Assembly (NCBI RefSeq): GCF_002192255.1 | Contig: NZ_CP021768.1 | Location: forward strand, 2,436,001-2,500,000 | DNA length: 64,000 nucleotides | Origin: Stenotrophomonas sp. WZN-1 | GTDB lineage: Bacteria > Pseudomonadota > Gammaproteobacteria > Xanthomonadales > Xanthomonadaceae | Direction of reading: 5' to 3' | Shown: positions 35,221 through 48,100 of the stretch, in pieces | Layout of the letters: each line of letters begins with the position of its first letter | Position numbering within the stretch: the first letter of the stretch is position 1 | The notes under the pieces: model-generated | What the model saw: the letters and a program-made list of their open reading frames with translations, nothing else | Database searches by the model: none | Told to the model about the DNA's origin: nothing | Program-made: the position numbers and the translations under genes

Positions 35221-35831
35221 AGCGGGTCACGCGCGGCTTCACCCTTATCGAGGTGATGATCGCGATCACCATCATGGGCGTGCTGGCACTGATCTGCTGG
35301 CGTGCGCTCGACAGCGTGGCCAGCAGCGACCAGCGCCTGCGCCGGGCCGATGCCGAGACCACCACGGCGCTGCGCGTGCTGCAGCAGTTCCAGCGTGATA
35401 TCGACATGCGCGCAGACGACGCGCTGATGAATGGTGCGGTGCGCCCGGCGGACCAGCCGCAGCGACTGCTGCCCCCTTCGCTGGTGAGCGAACGGCATCC
35501 GGATGGCAGCTTTGCGCTGGAGATCACCCGCAGCGTCGGCAGCGACGGGCTGCGCTGGCAGCGGGTGCGCTGGTGGCGGCAGGGCAACACGCTGTGGCGG
35601 GCCAGTGGCGAGGCGACCGACCGGTATCCGCTGCCAGCGCCTGAGCAATCGAGGGGCATCGCGGTGGCCCGAGATGTGCAGCGGTTCGAGGTGCGGGCCT
35701 GGCAGCCCGGTGCCGGTTGGGCGGTGCTGCCGGGCGAAGGCGAGGTTTTGCCGGCGACGGGGTTGGAGCTGCGGCTGGGCCTTCGCGATGGGCGTGGGCC
35801 GCTGAGCTACCGGCGGGTGCTGGAGTTGTAG
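35217..35831 (+). CDS. gspJ: T2SS minor pseudopilin GspJ
   Basis: A 204-residue pseudopilin: leader MKRVTRG, motif G|FTLIEVMIAITIMGVLAL, then the GspJ-type body (LRVLQQFQRDIDMRADDAL, GLRWQRVRWWRQGNTLWRAS, LRLGLRDGRGPLSYRRVLEL). The ATG overlaps the gspI stop as ATGA. It is the last gene of the plus-strand hij unit, which is separated from the rest of the gsp genes by the tpsA gene. Confidence 0.9.
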   Translation: MKRVTRGFTLIEVMIAITIMGVLALICWRALDSVASSDQRLRRADAETTTALRVLQQFQRDIDMRADDALMNGAVRPADQPQRLLPPSLVSERHPDGSFALEITRSVGSDGLRWQRVRWWRQGNTLWRASGEATDRYPLPAPEQSRGIAVARDVQRFEVRAWQPGAGWAVLPGEGEVLPATGLELRLGLRDGRGPLSYRRVLEL

Positions 35832-36189
35832 GATTCGTTCGTGGCACCGCATCCACGCATGGCGTGGATCTACTGCTGAGGCTGCTCTGGTGGGTGCCGA
35901 CCTTGGTCGGCACTGAGCCAGCCCCGCCATCCACGCATGGCGTGGATCTACTGCAGAGACTGCTCCAGGCATGGCATGGATCCCCTGCCCTCCTGCCGCC
36001 GGGTGCTCTCCTGCACCCGGCGGCGCGGTGTCGGTGGTCCTCACCGCTGATGGCCGCTCCCTGCCATCCGTGCCGTCCTGGCTGGGGCCGCCACCGTTCC
36101 GTGGCGGCTGGCCCGATGCTGCAGCCCGATGCGCTGCATCGGGCAATGCGTGCCGACCAAGGTCGGCACCTACCGGAAGCGTGGAATGC
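35832..36189. repeat. intergenic SMAG repeat cluster between gspJ and tpsA
   Basis: No gene is seen. Four palindromes lie here: ATCCACGCATGGCGTGGAT with CTAC at 35850-35873, GTGCCGACCTTGGTCGGCAC at 35894-35913, a second ATCCACGC copy at 35929-35951, and TGCCGACCAAGGTCGGCA with CTAC at 36150-36173. A GCCCGATG / CATCGGGC dyad is at 36112-36143. They sit between the convergent gspJ and tpsA and may serve as a transcription barrier. Confidence 0.8.
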
Positions 36190-39100
36190 CTAGCGGCGCT
36201 GCGTGCCCTCGTCGCGGCTGGCCTGCGGGAACTGGAACGCGCTGTCAGCGTCGTAGCCGCTGCCGGCGGTCGTGCCTCGCGCAGGCGGTGCGATGCTGCT
36301 GGTGCCGCTGCCGAAGCCGAGGATCTGCACGCTGATCACCGACGGCTGGTTGCGCCGTGCCTCGTCCTGGCTCTTGCGCATCACATCCTGTGCCGCCTGG
36401 CTGGCGCTGTTGGCTGCCGCACTGGCCGAGGCCAGCGCATTGACGTTCACCGATGCCAGCACCGGCAGGCCCTTGCTCTCGCCCTGTACCTGGATGTTGG
36501 CGGCGTTGAGCACCTGCAGCGCAGCCAGATTGATGTTGCCCGAGACGCGGATACCGGCCTCGCCCGCATCGATGGTGCCCAGCGGCGCGATCAGGTCGAC
36601 GTCGCCCGGCCGCACTTCGGCGATGGGGTTCAAGGTGGCGATGCCTGCGCCACTGGCGGGAGCCTGCGGCGACAGGATCACATTGCCCCAGCCGTCATAG
36701 ACGCGACGCGGAGGCGTATACAGCAGCGTAGTCTGCGAACCGCGACCGGCATTGATGTCACCCTGCTCCGACCAGGCCAGGATGTCACCACCGAACGTCG
36801 TCATCACCCGCGACAGGCCCAACAGCACGCTGTCCTGGCTGAACAGCCGGATATCGCCCTGCCCCTGGGTAACGAGGCCAGCGCTGGCAGGCGGCACCAC
36901 GCCCTGTACGCCGACCACGATCTGGCCGCCCGGCGCCATCAGTTCGATGTGGCCGCCCGCCTCGGTGCGCACGCCGGAGCCGCCGTACATCACGATATCG
37001 CCGGTACGGTCGATCGTCGCACCGGTCGCATCCTTGTCCGGCATCAGCGTGGCGATGGCTTCGCGCCCGCGCAGGTAGGAGCCGAAGCGGGGCCCTTCTG
37101 CATCGGTGTACTCACGCCCACCTTCGCGCAGTTCGGCGTAGTACACCTGACGCAGGAAGATGCGCTGCTGTTCCAGCGGCAGTGCGTCGAATGCAGCCAG
37201 CGCCCCGTCGCCGTCGGCAGCTACGCCGAAGCGTTGCTGCAGCCACTGCTTCAGTTCCTGGTCGTATACCTTGACTGCCTTGCCCGGCTGCGACGCAAGC
37301 GATTGCGCGGGATCGGCAAGGTTGACCGGGTCCAGATAGCGGGAACGCAGGGCCGCGAAGTCGATCTGCTGGCTGCCGGCCGTCAGCGCGATGCTGGCAC
37401 CGGGACGGGTGTCGCCCTGCACGATGCCACCGAGGCTGACGATGCTGCCCGCATCTTCCTGGCGCAGCTGGCGGCCGGCACTGATCTCGGTGTTGCCGGG
37501 GCCGGCGATGGTCGCGTCCAGATGCACGATGTCGCGGCCCGCCGCCGCCACCGTGATGTCGGTGGGCGCGGTGTTCAACGCGGTCATCGACACCCCGAGG
37601 ATGTCCCGGCCTGCCCGCAGTTGCACGGCGCCGGCGGCCTCGAACCAGTTCAGCTGCGTGCGCTGCCCGACGTTGGCATTCAGCGTGCGCTGGGCGCCGG
37701 TGGCCAGACCGATGATGTCGCCCTGGACCGCGTAGAAACGGCTCGGCGCCAAGGCCGCAGACGCGGTGGACAGCGGAGTATTCGGACCGAACGCAAACAG
37801 CGGAAGCGATGCCTCCGGCGATGCAATGTTGCCGTCGACCGACAGGTTGTGCCGCGAGCGGGTCACATTGCCACTGGAATCCCCCTGCTCGGCCATGAAT
37901 GCCGGGTCGAAGGGTCCCGGCAGGCGCGCGTCGCTGGCGGATCGCGCGATCTGGGTCGCGCCACGCTGGGCGAAGATGCCGCCACCGGCCAGGACGTCCA
38001 GCCGTCCTGTCGCCGAGGGCGCCAGCAGGATCACATCCTGCGTCCCAGGCGTGGTGCTGATCCGGTCCAGCTTGATGTCGCCCTGTGCAGCAATGGCACT
38101 GAAGCGCGAAGGATAGAGCCAGTAATTCAGCAGATCATCGCCGCCGCGCACAACAAGCTGGACCTGCTCGCGCCCCAGATTGCTGCCCGTCACGTTTTCC
38201 GGCCCGGCGAGGCCCGGCGCGAGGTCACCACCGGCACTGAACAGATCCACGGCCGTGTTGGCGGTCCACAGGGAGAACCACGTGCTGCCTGCAGCGCGCG
38301 CGCCATCGTCCTGCAGGACCGCGCTGTAGTTGGCCAGCGGAACCCGGCCGGCATCGGCGACACCGCCGAGCACCACATCGCCCCGCGCCTGCAGCTGCGC
38401 GGCGGCGTCGCCCAGCACCAGCACCGGCCCGCCCATCGCGCGGGCGGCGTCGGGCGCAAACAGGTCCGCCGCGCGCTGCACACCCAGCGTCGCGTAGCTT
38501 TCCAGAGTGACGCCCATTGCACCGATGCGCCCCGCGTCGAGCTGCAGGCTGCCGCGCAGATTGCTGAAGGTACCGTTGAGGTCGAGATTCTGGCCCGCCC
38601 TGGAGGCATTGAGGCCGGAGAACGTCGCCCGCAGATTCGGATTCAGTGTGCCACCGATACGCAGTTGCAGGTCGCCACCGCCGGTCAGGTGCAGCTGGCC
38701 ATCGCTGACCCGGCCGGTCGATCCCACCGCCGCGATGATCGCACCCGAGCGCGGTGCGATAATCGAGCCCAGCGCATCACCTATCGCATCACGCACGCCG
38801 GCGTCACGCCCGGCCTCCAGCGTCAGGTTGCCGCCGCCCAATGTACCGAAGCCGGTGAAGCCGACCATCCGCGGAGAGGCGCCAGCAGCAGCGGACACGT
38901 TGGTGTAGGCGCCAAAGTTCACCCACCAGCTGGTCGGCACCGGCTCCACGCCGGTGGTGCTGCCGGTTCCCTGCCGCCACAGCCAATTGCCGACCGCGGC
39001 ACTGGAGTACAGCGCCCAGTCGCGCTCGCTGGTGCCCGACTCTGCGCGCCCGGTCCAGACGTCACCGACGATATCGCGCCCGGCTTCGACGCGCAGGTTG

Positions 39101-42100
39101 CCGCCATGATCGGGATACCAGGCCTGGTAGCCGGCCAACGCGGCGTCATAGCTGCCCGGCACCAGGTTCGAACCCAGCAGTGCAGTGTTCCTGGGGGCTG
39201 CTGCACGGGGCGAATTGAAGGCAGCGTCGCGGCCCTCGCCCAGCGTGGTGGGAGCGCCCGCCGTGTATACACCGAAGCCGGACTTCATCACGACGTCACC
39301 GGCAGCGAGCAGCTCGAGGTCACCCTTGCCGGTGCGCAGCACGCTCCAGGCCGGCGTGCCTGCGCGCTTGCCGTAGGTGGTCACTTCGGTCTGCGTGCCA
39401 CCGCCGGCGCAGTAGCTGGGTGCGGTGCTGCAGAACTCGTCTTCGGTCATGCCGAACATCGCCGCGAAGTCCTTCGCAGGGGTGCCCACGTAGGATTCGT
39501 CGCCCCAGTAATCCAGCGAGCCCTGCGCGGCCACCTGGCGGGGTGCCGGGCCGCAGTAGTCGGCCGACATCGCGCAGAACTCATCTTCGGTGAAGCCGAA
39601 CATGTCGGCCAGCTCCGCGATCGGGCGGCCCGCATAGGAGGTGTCGCCGATCCAGTCCAGCGATGCCTGCTCGGTCAGCGCGCGATCACCCACCCAGATG
39701 ATTTCGGTCTTGACCGTACCGATCGATCCCTGGTGGGTGTCGGCCAGCACCACGCTGCCTTCGCTGCCCCAGCGCCGGCTGCGTGGATCGGCTGCCCCGG
39801 CATCGGCACCGGCAACCACGGTCAGGTCCCAGGAGGTTGTGCCCTCGGCCAGCATCGGCGCCAGCGCCCAGTTGCGCCCCTGGTTGCCGTTGGCATCGGC
39901 CGGCCGCAGATTCACTGGCCCGTTGCCGGCCAGCTCCACCTTGGTCAACGATGGAATGTACGCGCCCACCTTGAGCTCGACTTCCCGTGCCAGGCGCAGC
40001 GCAACTGGCAGCACCGCACCGGCGGGCCACTCCTGCGCCGCCATCTGTACCGCGCTGCGCAGGCGGAAGCCGGCCCCCAGCCGCGCACCGGCCGCCAGCA
40101 TCAGCGGCTCCTGCAGCACGGTGCCCGCCGCCAGCGTCTGCCCGGAGTCGGTGGTCACTGCCGCACCCAGCACCGTGCCCGCAGGCAGGCGCAGGGTCTG
40201 CGAGATCACCATCGGCGCGGGCAGCACGGTACCGACCGGAAGCGTTACCGATTCGACCGGCACGTCATAGTTCAGGCGGGTGCCGGCCTGGAACTCGGTG
40301 CCGGGCTGCAGCTTCACTCCGTCCACCGGCACCACCAGGCCGCCGCCGAAGGGGGTGTGCCCGGCGCTGCCATTGCGAGCCTCATACAACTGCCAACCGC
40401 CCTCGTCCGGCGTGGACGGCGGCGGGGCGAAACCATCATTGATGCTGCCATAGACGTTGATGTTGCCTTCGGCGCGCAGCACCAGCGAGGCCGATTCGCC
40501 GAAGCCACGCCGCGATGGATCGGCGCGGTTGGCTTCGGGCCCGTAGCGGTAGCCGGACAGATCGATGTCGCCGGCAATGGTCAGGTCGCCGTCCGGGTTG
40601 GCGTCGCTGCGCCGCGCCACTACCTGCACGCCGGGACGCAGGCGGACGTCGCCCAGCGCGGCCGTGCGCTGCTGCAGATCCGGATTGCCCAGCGCGCCGT
40701 CGATCCAGGCCACGCTGTGCGGATCGACCACCTGGTCCAGCCACTGCTGGGTGACCAGCTGCGCGCGGTTGCCGCGCACATCCGCGGTGGTGGCCAGGGG
40801 TGCATCGTCGTAGCGGCGGACGCCATTGACCTGGATGTCGGCCGCGCCATCGATGCGCAGGCCGCTGGCCGCGGCAATCGCCGCGTCGTTGCTGCCCAGC
40901 CGCGGTACATCGATCTTCAGCGTGCCGCGCGGCGTCCTATCGTTCTGGCCAGGACCTTCACCGACGGCAACGTCGCTGCCGGCACGCAGGTCCAGGTGCG
41001 CCGCGCTGCCCAGGCCGACGGCGCCTTCGGCGCTGCCCAGCGTGATGGTCGCCCGGTTCGGACTGTCGATGATCTTGCCATGGCTGTCCACGCGCAGGCC
41101 GGTACCGTGCGCGTCCAGCGTGCCGTCCACCTGCAGCTGATCGCGGGCGTACAGGCGGATGCTGCCGACCTGCTCGCCGCTGGCATCGATGCGGCCCGCC
41201 ACGGTCAGGCTGCCCGCGTCGACACTGATGTCGACCCGGCGCGCCTTCACTTCGTCGCCGATCCGCAGATCGCCTTCACCGATCTGGAAGCTGCGACCAC
41301 CGACGACGCCGCCGGCGGTCAATCGCTGGTTGAGGCCGGTGAAGTCCTGCAGCTGGCGTGCCCGCACCACCAGTTCGCCACCGTCGTACGGCACCAGCGT
41401 GCCACCGGCGTCGTAGCGGCCACTGGCGGCACCCTGCAGAACACCAGCCAGATCGGCTTGGCCGGCCATTGCGGTGACCGTCAGGCGCCCGCCGCGGTTG
41501 TTGCGGGCGGAAACATCGATGCGGGAGGCCGCATCGGTGCGGATGTCCCCCGTGTCGCTGGACAGCAGGACATCGCCGCCCCAGCTGAACTTGTCCACGT
41601 CGTACAGCGGGACCTTGCGCCCGGCAAGGTCCAGCGCGGCCCAGCTGCCAAGCGTGATGCCCTCGCGTGCGTTCGCCGACAGCCGTCCGGACGCCAGCGC
41701 GATCGTGCTGTCCAGCGTGATCCGGTTGGCGTCGATGCTCAGCTCACTGCCCAGTGCATCGCCACCCGCCTTGCCGGTGCCCCCCTGCAGGCGGAAGTTG
41801 CCGCCGGTGCGCACGCGCAGCTGCGCGGCGGGATCGGCAGTCAACAGCGGTGTATCGATACCCAGGCTGCCTCCGCTGTACTGCCAGCCCTTGTCGGCCA
41901 GATAGTCGCCGCGCTGCTGGAACACGTCCAGCGTGCCCTGCGCGGAGAACGACAGCTGCTCCGAAGCACTCAGGTTCAGCGCACTGAATCCAAGCACCTG
42001 CCGGTTCGCAGGTACTTCAGAGCTGGGACGACTGAATGGCGCCCGCCCCAGCTGCAGCTGTCGGGTGAAGATGTCCAGCTGCCCGGCGCCGAGCCGGTCA

Positions 42101-45100
42101 ACCATCGGATCGGCCGGCGGCACCGACGCGTCGCTGCCCGGCGCCTGGCTCGCCGCCAATGAGCCGTCCCAGACCAGCGTGTCCACCCGGATGCGCGCAC
42201 GGTCGGTCGCCGCACCGTAGCCGCGGATGGCCTGCGCACCGAGCACGAGCGTCTGCAGGCCACTGCGGCCGGTGGCACTGTCGCGCGCGTCCAGGTCGAC
42301 GCTGCCGAACACGTTGACAGAATCCCGCGCGACCAGGCTCAGCGTGTCCAGCGCCGGCGCGCCGGTGGCATCATTGCCGCGCAGCAGTTGCTGCAGCACG
42401 GACTGGTTCATGGTCATGCCACTGGGCAGCGCCCCTGCCGCAGCGGCCTGCGCGATCGCTTCGGCACTGCCGAGGTTCAGCGCCGCCATGCTCAGGCCGA
42501 GCTGGCGGGTGCCATAGCTGGCCGAGTCGCGCATCTGCAGCGTGCCATCGGTCGCTACCGCGATGCTGCCATCGGAAACCAGCCGGGTCTGGCCGTCGCA
42601 TGCCGTCTGGCACCCCCCGATGTCGATCGCCACCGGGCCTGCCTCCACGCCGGTGGTGCCGGTGAACAGGTTCAGGCGCTGGTTGGACACCGCCAGCAGG
42701 CCGCCGGAGACCTGGTAAGGCAGCGTCGCGCTGGCATCCGCGTTGGCCGATGCGAACGGCAGTGTATCGAGGGTCGCACCGGCCTCGACCAGCACGCCGC
42801 TGCCACCGGAGGCCGCTGCCACCAGCACTTCCGGTGCGTTCAGGGTGACTCCGGAGCGGATCGCCACGCTGCGTGCCTGGCCGGTCACCGCCACCTGCGA
42901 AGCCACCTGGTTGAACTGCCCGCCGATCATCATCCGCGCAGGCAGGAAGGCATTGAGCGCGTCGTCGCTGAAGGTGGCGCCGCGATCACGCGCCTGCGAT
43001 TGCGCACCGCCATCGACGATCTCCAGTGAACCGATCGCCGGGCTGGCCAACGTGGCTGTCAGCGTGCCGCCGCGCCCGTTGTCGGTGGCGGCGCCGAACC
43101 GCGCAGTGCCGGCGAAGCGGATGGCAGGCGTGTCTGCACGACCTGCGCCTTCGCCCAGCGCAAGGGTCAACCCGAGCGCATCGATGGTCTGCCAGCCGCG
43201 CGACTCGCCACGGCGGTCGGCCACCGATTGCGCGAAGCTGTTGTAGGAGGTTTCGTTGTAGCCCGAGTGCCGGCGTACCACCGCGGCGGGGGTCAGCAGG
43301 ATGTCGGTGAGCAACGGCGAGATTGCCGCGCCCAGCGCCGTGCGCTGCTGCCCGGACACACGCCAGGTGCCGGTGCCGGTCGCGATGGGTTGCGCGATGC
43401 CCGAGGTGCCGTTGGCGCCCAGCTCCACCCGGAATGCACCGGGCTGCAGCGCATAGCTGGCCGGCATCAGCGTGTAGGTGCCTGCCGCCAGGCCGGGCAC
43501 GCCCGCCGGCACGGTGATCTGCTGGCCCACCCCCGGTGCGGCGAATCCTTCCTCGCCGCTGGGGGCGAACGTCCCGGCGCGTCCCGGCACGATCGCATAC
43601 ACCGGGTTGCCCGACGCACTGAATTCATAGCGCGGATTGGCGTCGGCCAACGCCGTTCGCAGCACGTCGACAGAGCCGCCGCGCCCGGACACGAAGGCCG
43701 CACCAGTCAACTCACCACCGCCGGACATGTCCAGCAGTGCCCCCGGCGCCACCTCGATCTCGTTGGCCTTCAGGGTCACCCCCATCGAGGAGATGCCGGC
43801 CGGCGTCTGCGAACTCACGCTGCGCGTGCCGACCCGCCAGTCGACACCATCGACGGTGCCACCGTAGGGCAGCGACAGGCCGGCGCCGCTGGTGGAGGTA
43901 ACGCTGCCCGGCAGCAGTTCCACCCGGCTGCCGACGGTTCCGTTCTGGATCAGGCCGCCCAGCTGCAGCGTGCCCATCGGCACCTGTACGTTGCCGCCCT
44001 GCTGCACCGTGGCGGCCACCAGGCGAAGCGTGCCCCGCGCCGATTCCGGCGCCGGCTGCGTACCCGCACCGATGCCGTGGATGCGCAGCACGGCATCTGG
44101 ATCAGCCCAGTAATCAGCGGTCTGCACGGTCTGCGCCGAAGCGCCGGCCACCAGCGTGCCGACCGCGCCGGTGGTGGGGTACAGGCGGGCAGCGGTCACG
44201 TCCATCGAACCAGCCGTCATCAACGCGCTGGTGTTGCCACTGCTGGCAATGCCGTTGGTCAGGCGCACGTCACTGCGGCTTTCCAACGCCACATGCTTGA
44301 AACCCGGCAGCCAGGTGACGTCGCGGATGTCGATCAGCTCGGCCTGCATCGCCAGCGCGTGATCCTCCGGCCCGGCCGAAGCGACCGCGGCGGTGCCCTG
44401 CAGGTTCTCGCCCGCCAGCTGGCGCCAGCGCGCCTGCGCCAGGCGGACGTAGGGCGCACTCAGGCGCAACGCCGACGACTGCCCGGCATCCACGGCCATG
44501 CCCAGGCTCGAAGTACCCTGGCCGTGGATGCGCAGGCTCTGGGCCAGGCGCAGGTCGACATCGCCGACGGCACGGATGTCACCGAACACGGACAAGTTGT
44601 CGAAGCCGCCGGCCTGCAGCTGCTCGACCGACAACGCGGCGTGGCCATATTCCAATGCGGCCGGCAGTGGCTGCGCCGGTGCGCTGTACTGGCTGAGGCT
44701 GATCGCACGCGCCCGCAGTACCTCCTCGCTGGCGCCACGTGCATGGATGCTGCCGCCAAAGGCCAGGCCAAGCGTGCCGCCGCGTGCACCGGCACCACCG
44801 GCGGCCGCGTCCATCCCGCCCTCCAGGTACAGCGCGTTGGCCGAACGCAGCACGATCTGCCCGCCGTCGCTGTCCACGCGCACGCGGCCCTGGCCATCGA
44901 TGTCCAGTTCGGCCGACGCGCCCCGCGCCTGCAGGCGCGCACCGCGTTCGACCACCACGAAGGCTTCCGGTGGTCGGTTGTCGACGAATGCGGTGGACTC
45001 CCAGTCCAGCGCCCCGCCAATCTCGATGCGTCCACCCGCGCGCACCTGCCCGCGCAGGCGGCCGCTGGGATCGGGCAGCGAAATCGCGTCGGCATCGGCA

Positions 45101-48100
45101 TCCAGCAGCGCGCCTTCGGCGAAACGCCAGGTGCGTTCGGTGCGCTGCCCGGCGTACAGCGCGGTTTCCGGGCGCACATCGTCGATCAGGATGCGGCCGC
45201 CCTTGGCCCGCAGCGTGCCTTCAACATCGATGTTGCCTGCACCGAGCAGCGAGATCGTCTGCCCTGGATCGACCGCCACCAGTGCATCCTTGCCAACCCG
45301 CAGGTCACCGCCCACGCTGTTGCGGTCCGAACGCAGGCTGATGCTCGCACCCGCGCGCTGGCTGACGCGCCCGCTCGACGGATCGGCGCTGTACAGCGGC
45401 GCATCCCACGCCGCCAATGCGGTCGCCCGATCGGTTGCCATCCGCGCGACCTGGGTCAGGCGCAGGCCTGGCAGGGCTGCGACCAGCCGCGCGCCGTCGG
45501 CCACTTCCAGGCCCTGGTGGCCATTGATGTCGTACTGCGCAAAGCCACTGCCGAACAGGCCGGGGTCCAGTCGCAGCGACGCGCCCGCCAGGTCCACATC
45601 CCCCACCCGCACCTGGCCACCGGTCCCAAGTGAGAAGGAACCACTGCCCTGTCCTCGACCACTGAACCGGCTCCCCTCGCCCAGTTGCACCCGGCCACTG
45701 CCGTCGGTCGTAACCGTGCTGCTGTTCGCCTGCAGGCTGATGCTGCCCCCTTTTCCGATGCGGCCCTTGCCGCGCAGGTCCAACGCGGCACCGGCCTCGA
45801 CGTCGACCGTTGCCTCGGCGCCCACGACCACGTCATGACTGTTGCTCAGGCTCAGGCGGCCGCCATCCGTCCAGGCACCGCTCGCGTCGAGCGGCATCGC
45901 CAGTGACGCGTTGCTCCATTCACCGGAGAGATCGATCCGCGTGCCGTCGGCGATGGCGGTGCGGGCGCGGCCATCGTGCAGCAGCGCCGTCGGCCGGCCC
46001 TGGACATCCAGCAGGTTGCCCGCCGACAGCTGGCCGCCGGCAATGACGATGTCGCCCGCCAGTACCACCTCGCTGCCGGTCAGGTTGAGCTGTCCACCTG
46101 CCTGAAGCCGAAGGTTGCCGTCGAGGCGGATGCGATCGGCGGTCGCCAGGTCGATCCGTCCCCACTGCTGGGCACTCAGCTCCGCGATATCCAGCCACAC
46201 CGTGTCACGCCGCTCCTCGTTGACCGGAGCCAGCAGTGACCATGCCGCCTTCGTCGGCGCCTTGTCATCCAGGCGTACATCCGAGCCGAACACACCACTG
46301 CGGCCCTGGCCGTCGTAGCGCCCGAGGTACAGCTGCGCATTGCGCGCGACCGCCGTCTGCGCCTGCGCATAGCCGTCCAACGCGGTATCCGGCCTGCGAT
46401 TCTGCTGCGCGCCCTGGAAGGTGGCAGTCTCAACCTTCCCCTCCAGCACCGCGGTCGGTGCGGAGACGATCAGGCGTCCCGCATCGCGGCCGACCGTGTA
46501 CCCGTTATCGACACGCTGCGCCGCGAATACGATCGGATCACGGAAGGTCTCGGTGATGCCCCAGCGCTCCTGCTTCACTTCATGGCCGCTGTACAGGCCA
46601 TCGAACAGCATCTCCGCCGGCGCATCGTCAAGGCGGTAGACCTGGCCATCGACGCCGCGCAACCAGCTCTGCCGGATCACGCCGCTCTGCACATCCAGGC
46701 TGCCGCCGGCAAGGTTGATGCGTGAGCCACCATGCGTGACCACTTCCCTGCCGCCCAGCAGGACGGTGCCTCCCTGCGCGGCCCATTCGCCGATCGAGTG
46801 CCCCTGGTTGTCGAGATAGCCACCCACTTCCAGCAGGCCGCCTGCAGCGTACCAGCGCTCACCCTCGTAGCCCCCGGTACCGGCCGGAACGTGGACCAGC
46901 CTGCGGCGGTCGACCCAGACTTCGCTGCTGGTCAGCTTGCCGCTGTCGCGGTTGTCCAGGGCATCGCGCAGTTCGTTGCCCTGCACCTTGACCTGGACAT
47001 TGTTGCTCTCCATCGACACCTGTACGCCCACTGCGCCGGACACGTCCACGCGCGCGGCGTCGTCTACGTAGCTGCGGGCCGCCGCATCGGCAATGATCTG
47101 GCCGCCGGTGGCAACCGTCAGCGAATCCGCACTGAAATGGATGTTGCCACCCGAGACGATCTCCACGCGCGACTGGTCCCGGCGATCATTGTGCTGGGAC
47201 AGATTGTCGAAAGTTGCCGAGCGCGCGCCAGCGCGGATCGCGTCCTGCTCTGCGGACTCCTTGATGAGGCTGTCGCGCTGCGTATCCAGCACCGTGGCCT
47301 TGCCATCGTCCTCGATCAGCACCGCCGTGGTGGCTCCATCTGCAAGCGTGACGCTGCTGCCGGCATCACTGGCCGAAGCCAGAAGATGCACGGTGCCGCG
47401 CTGTGCAAGCGTGGTGCTGGCCACGGCCACACCGGCCTGCTCCACGCTGCGCCCGGCCAGAGTCACGTCACCCTCGAGCGCGCGCATCAGGCCGGTGTTG
47501 CGCACGCTGCCAGCCGTGCTGCCAGCGATGAAGCGCGGCGCGATTTCATTGCCCCGGGTGGTGGAGCTGGTGTTGGTGGCCGTACCCACGCCGCGCCGGA
47601 TCACGAAACTGTCACCGGCAGCGAGCTGCACCTGGCCCTTGCGCGCCTCGATCTGGCCGGCGTTCTCCACGCTGTGCCCGGCCAGCAGCACGTAACCACC
47701 GCCGCGCGTCGCGCTGGTCGGCTCATGGGTCGCGATGCGGGCACCCTGCTCCACCATCACCTTGCCAAATGCATCGCTGAGCGCGCTGCTGCTGGCGTCG
47801 GGGCTGTACAGGCCGTTGTCGCGGAACTGCGCATCGCTGATCCGTGCTGCAGCCGCCAGCAGATTGCGTACGTTGACCTGGCTGTTGTTGCCGAACACCA
47901 CCCCGTTGCGGTTGGCCACGAACACCGTGCCATTGGCCTTCAGCTGGCCCAGGATCTGGCTGGGCCGCGCCTGCGGATCATTGACGCGGTTCAGTACTGC
48001 CCAGTCAGGGTTCTGCAGGAAGTTCAGCGTGGTGTTGCCGCCGATATTGAAGGTCTCCCAGTTCAGGATCGCCTTGTCCGCGGTCTGCTCGACCGTGACC

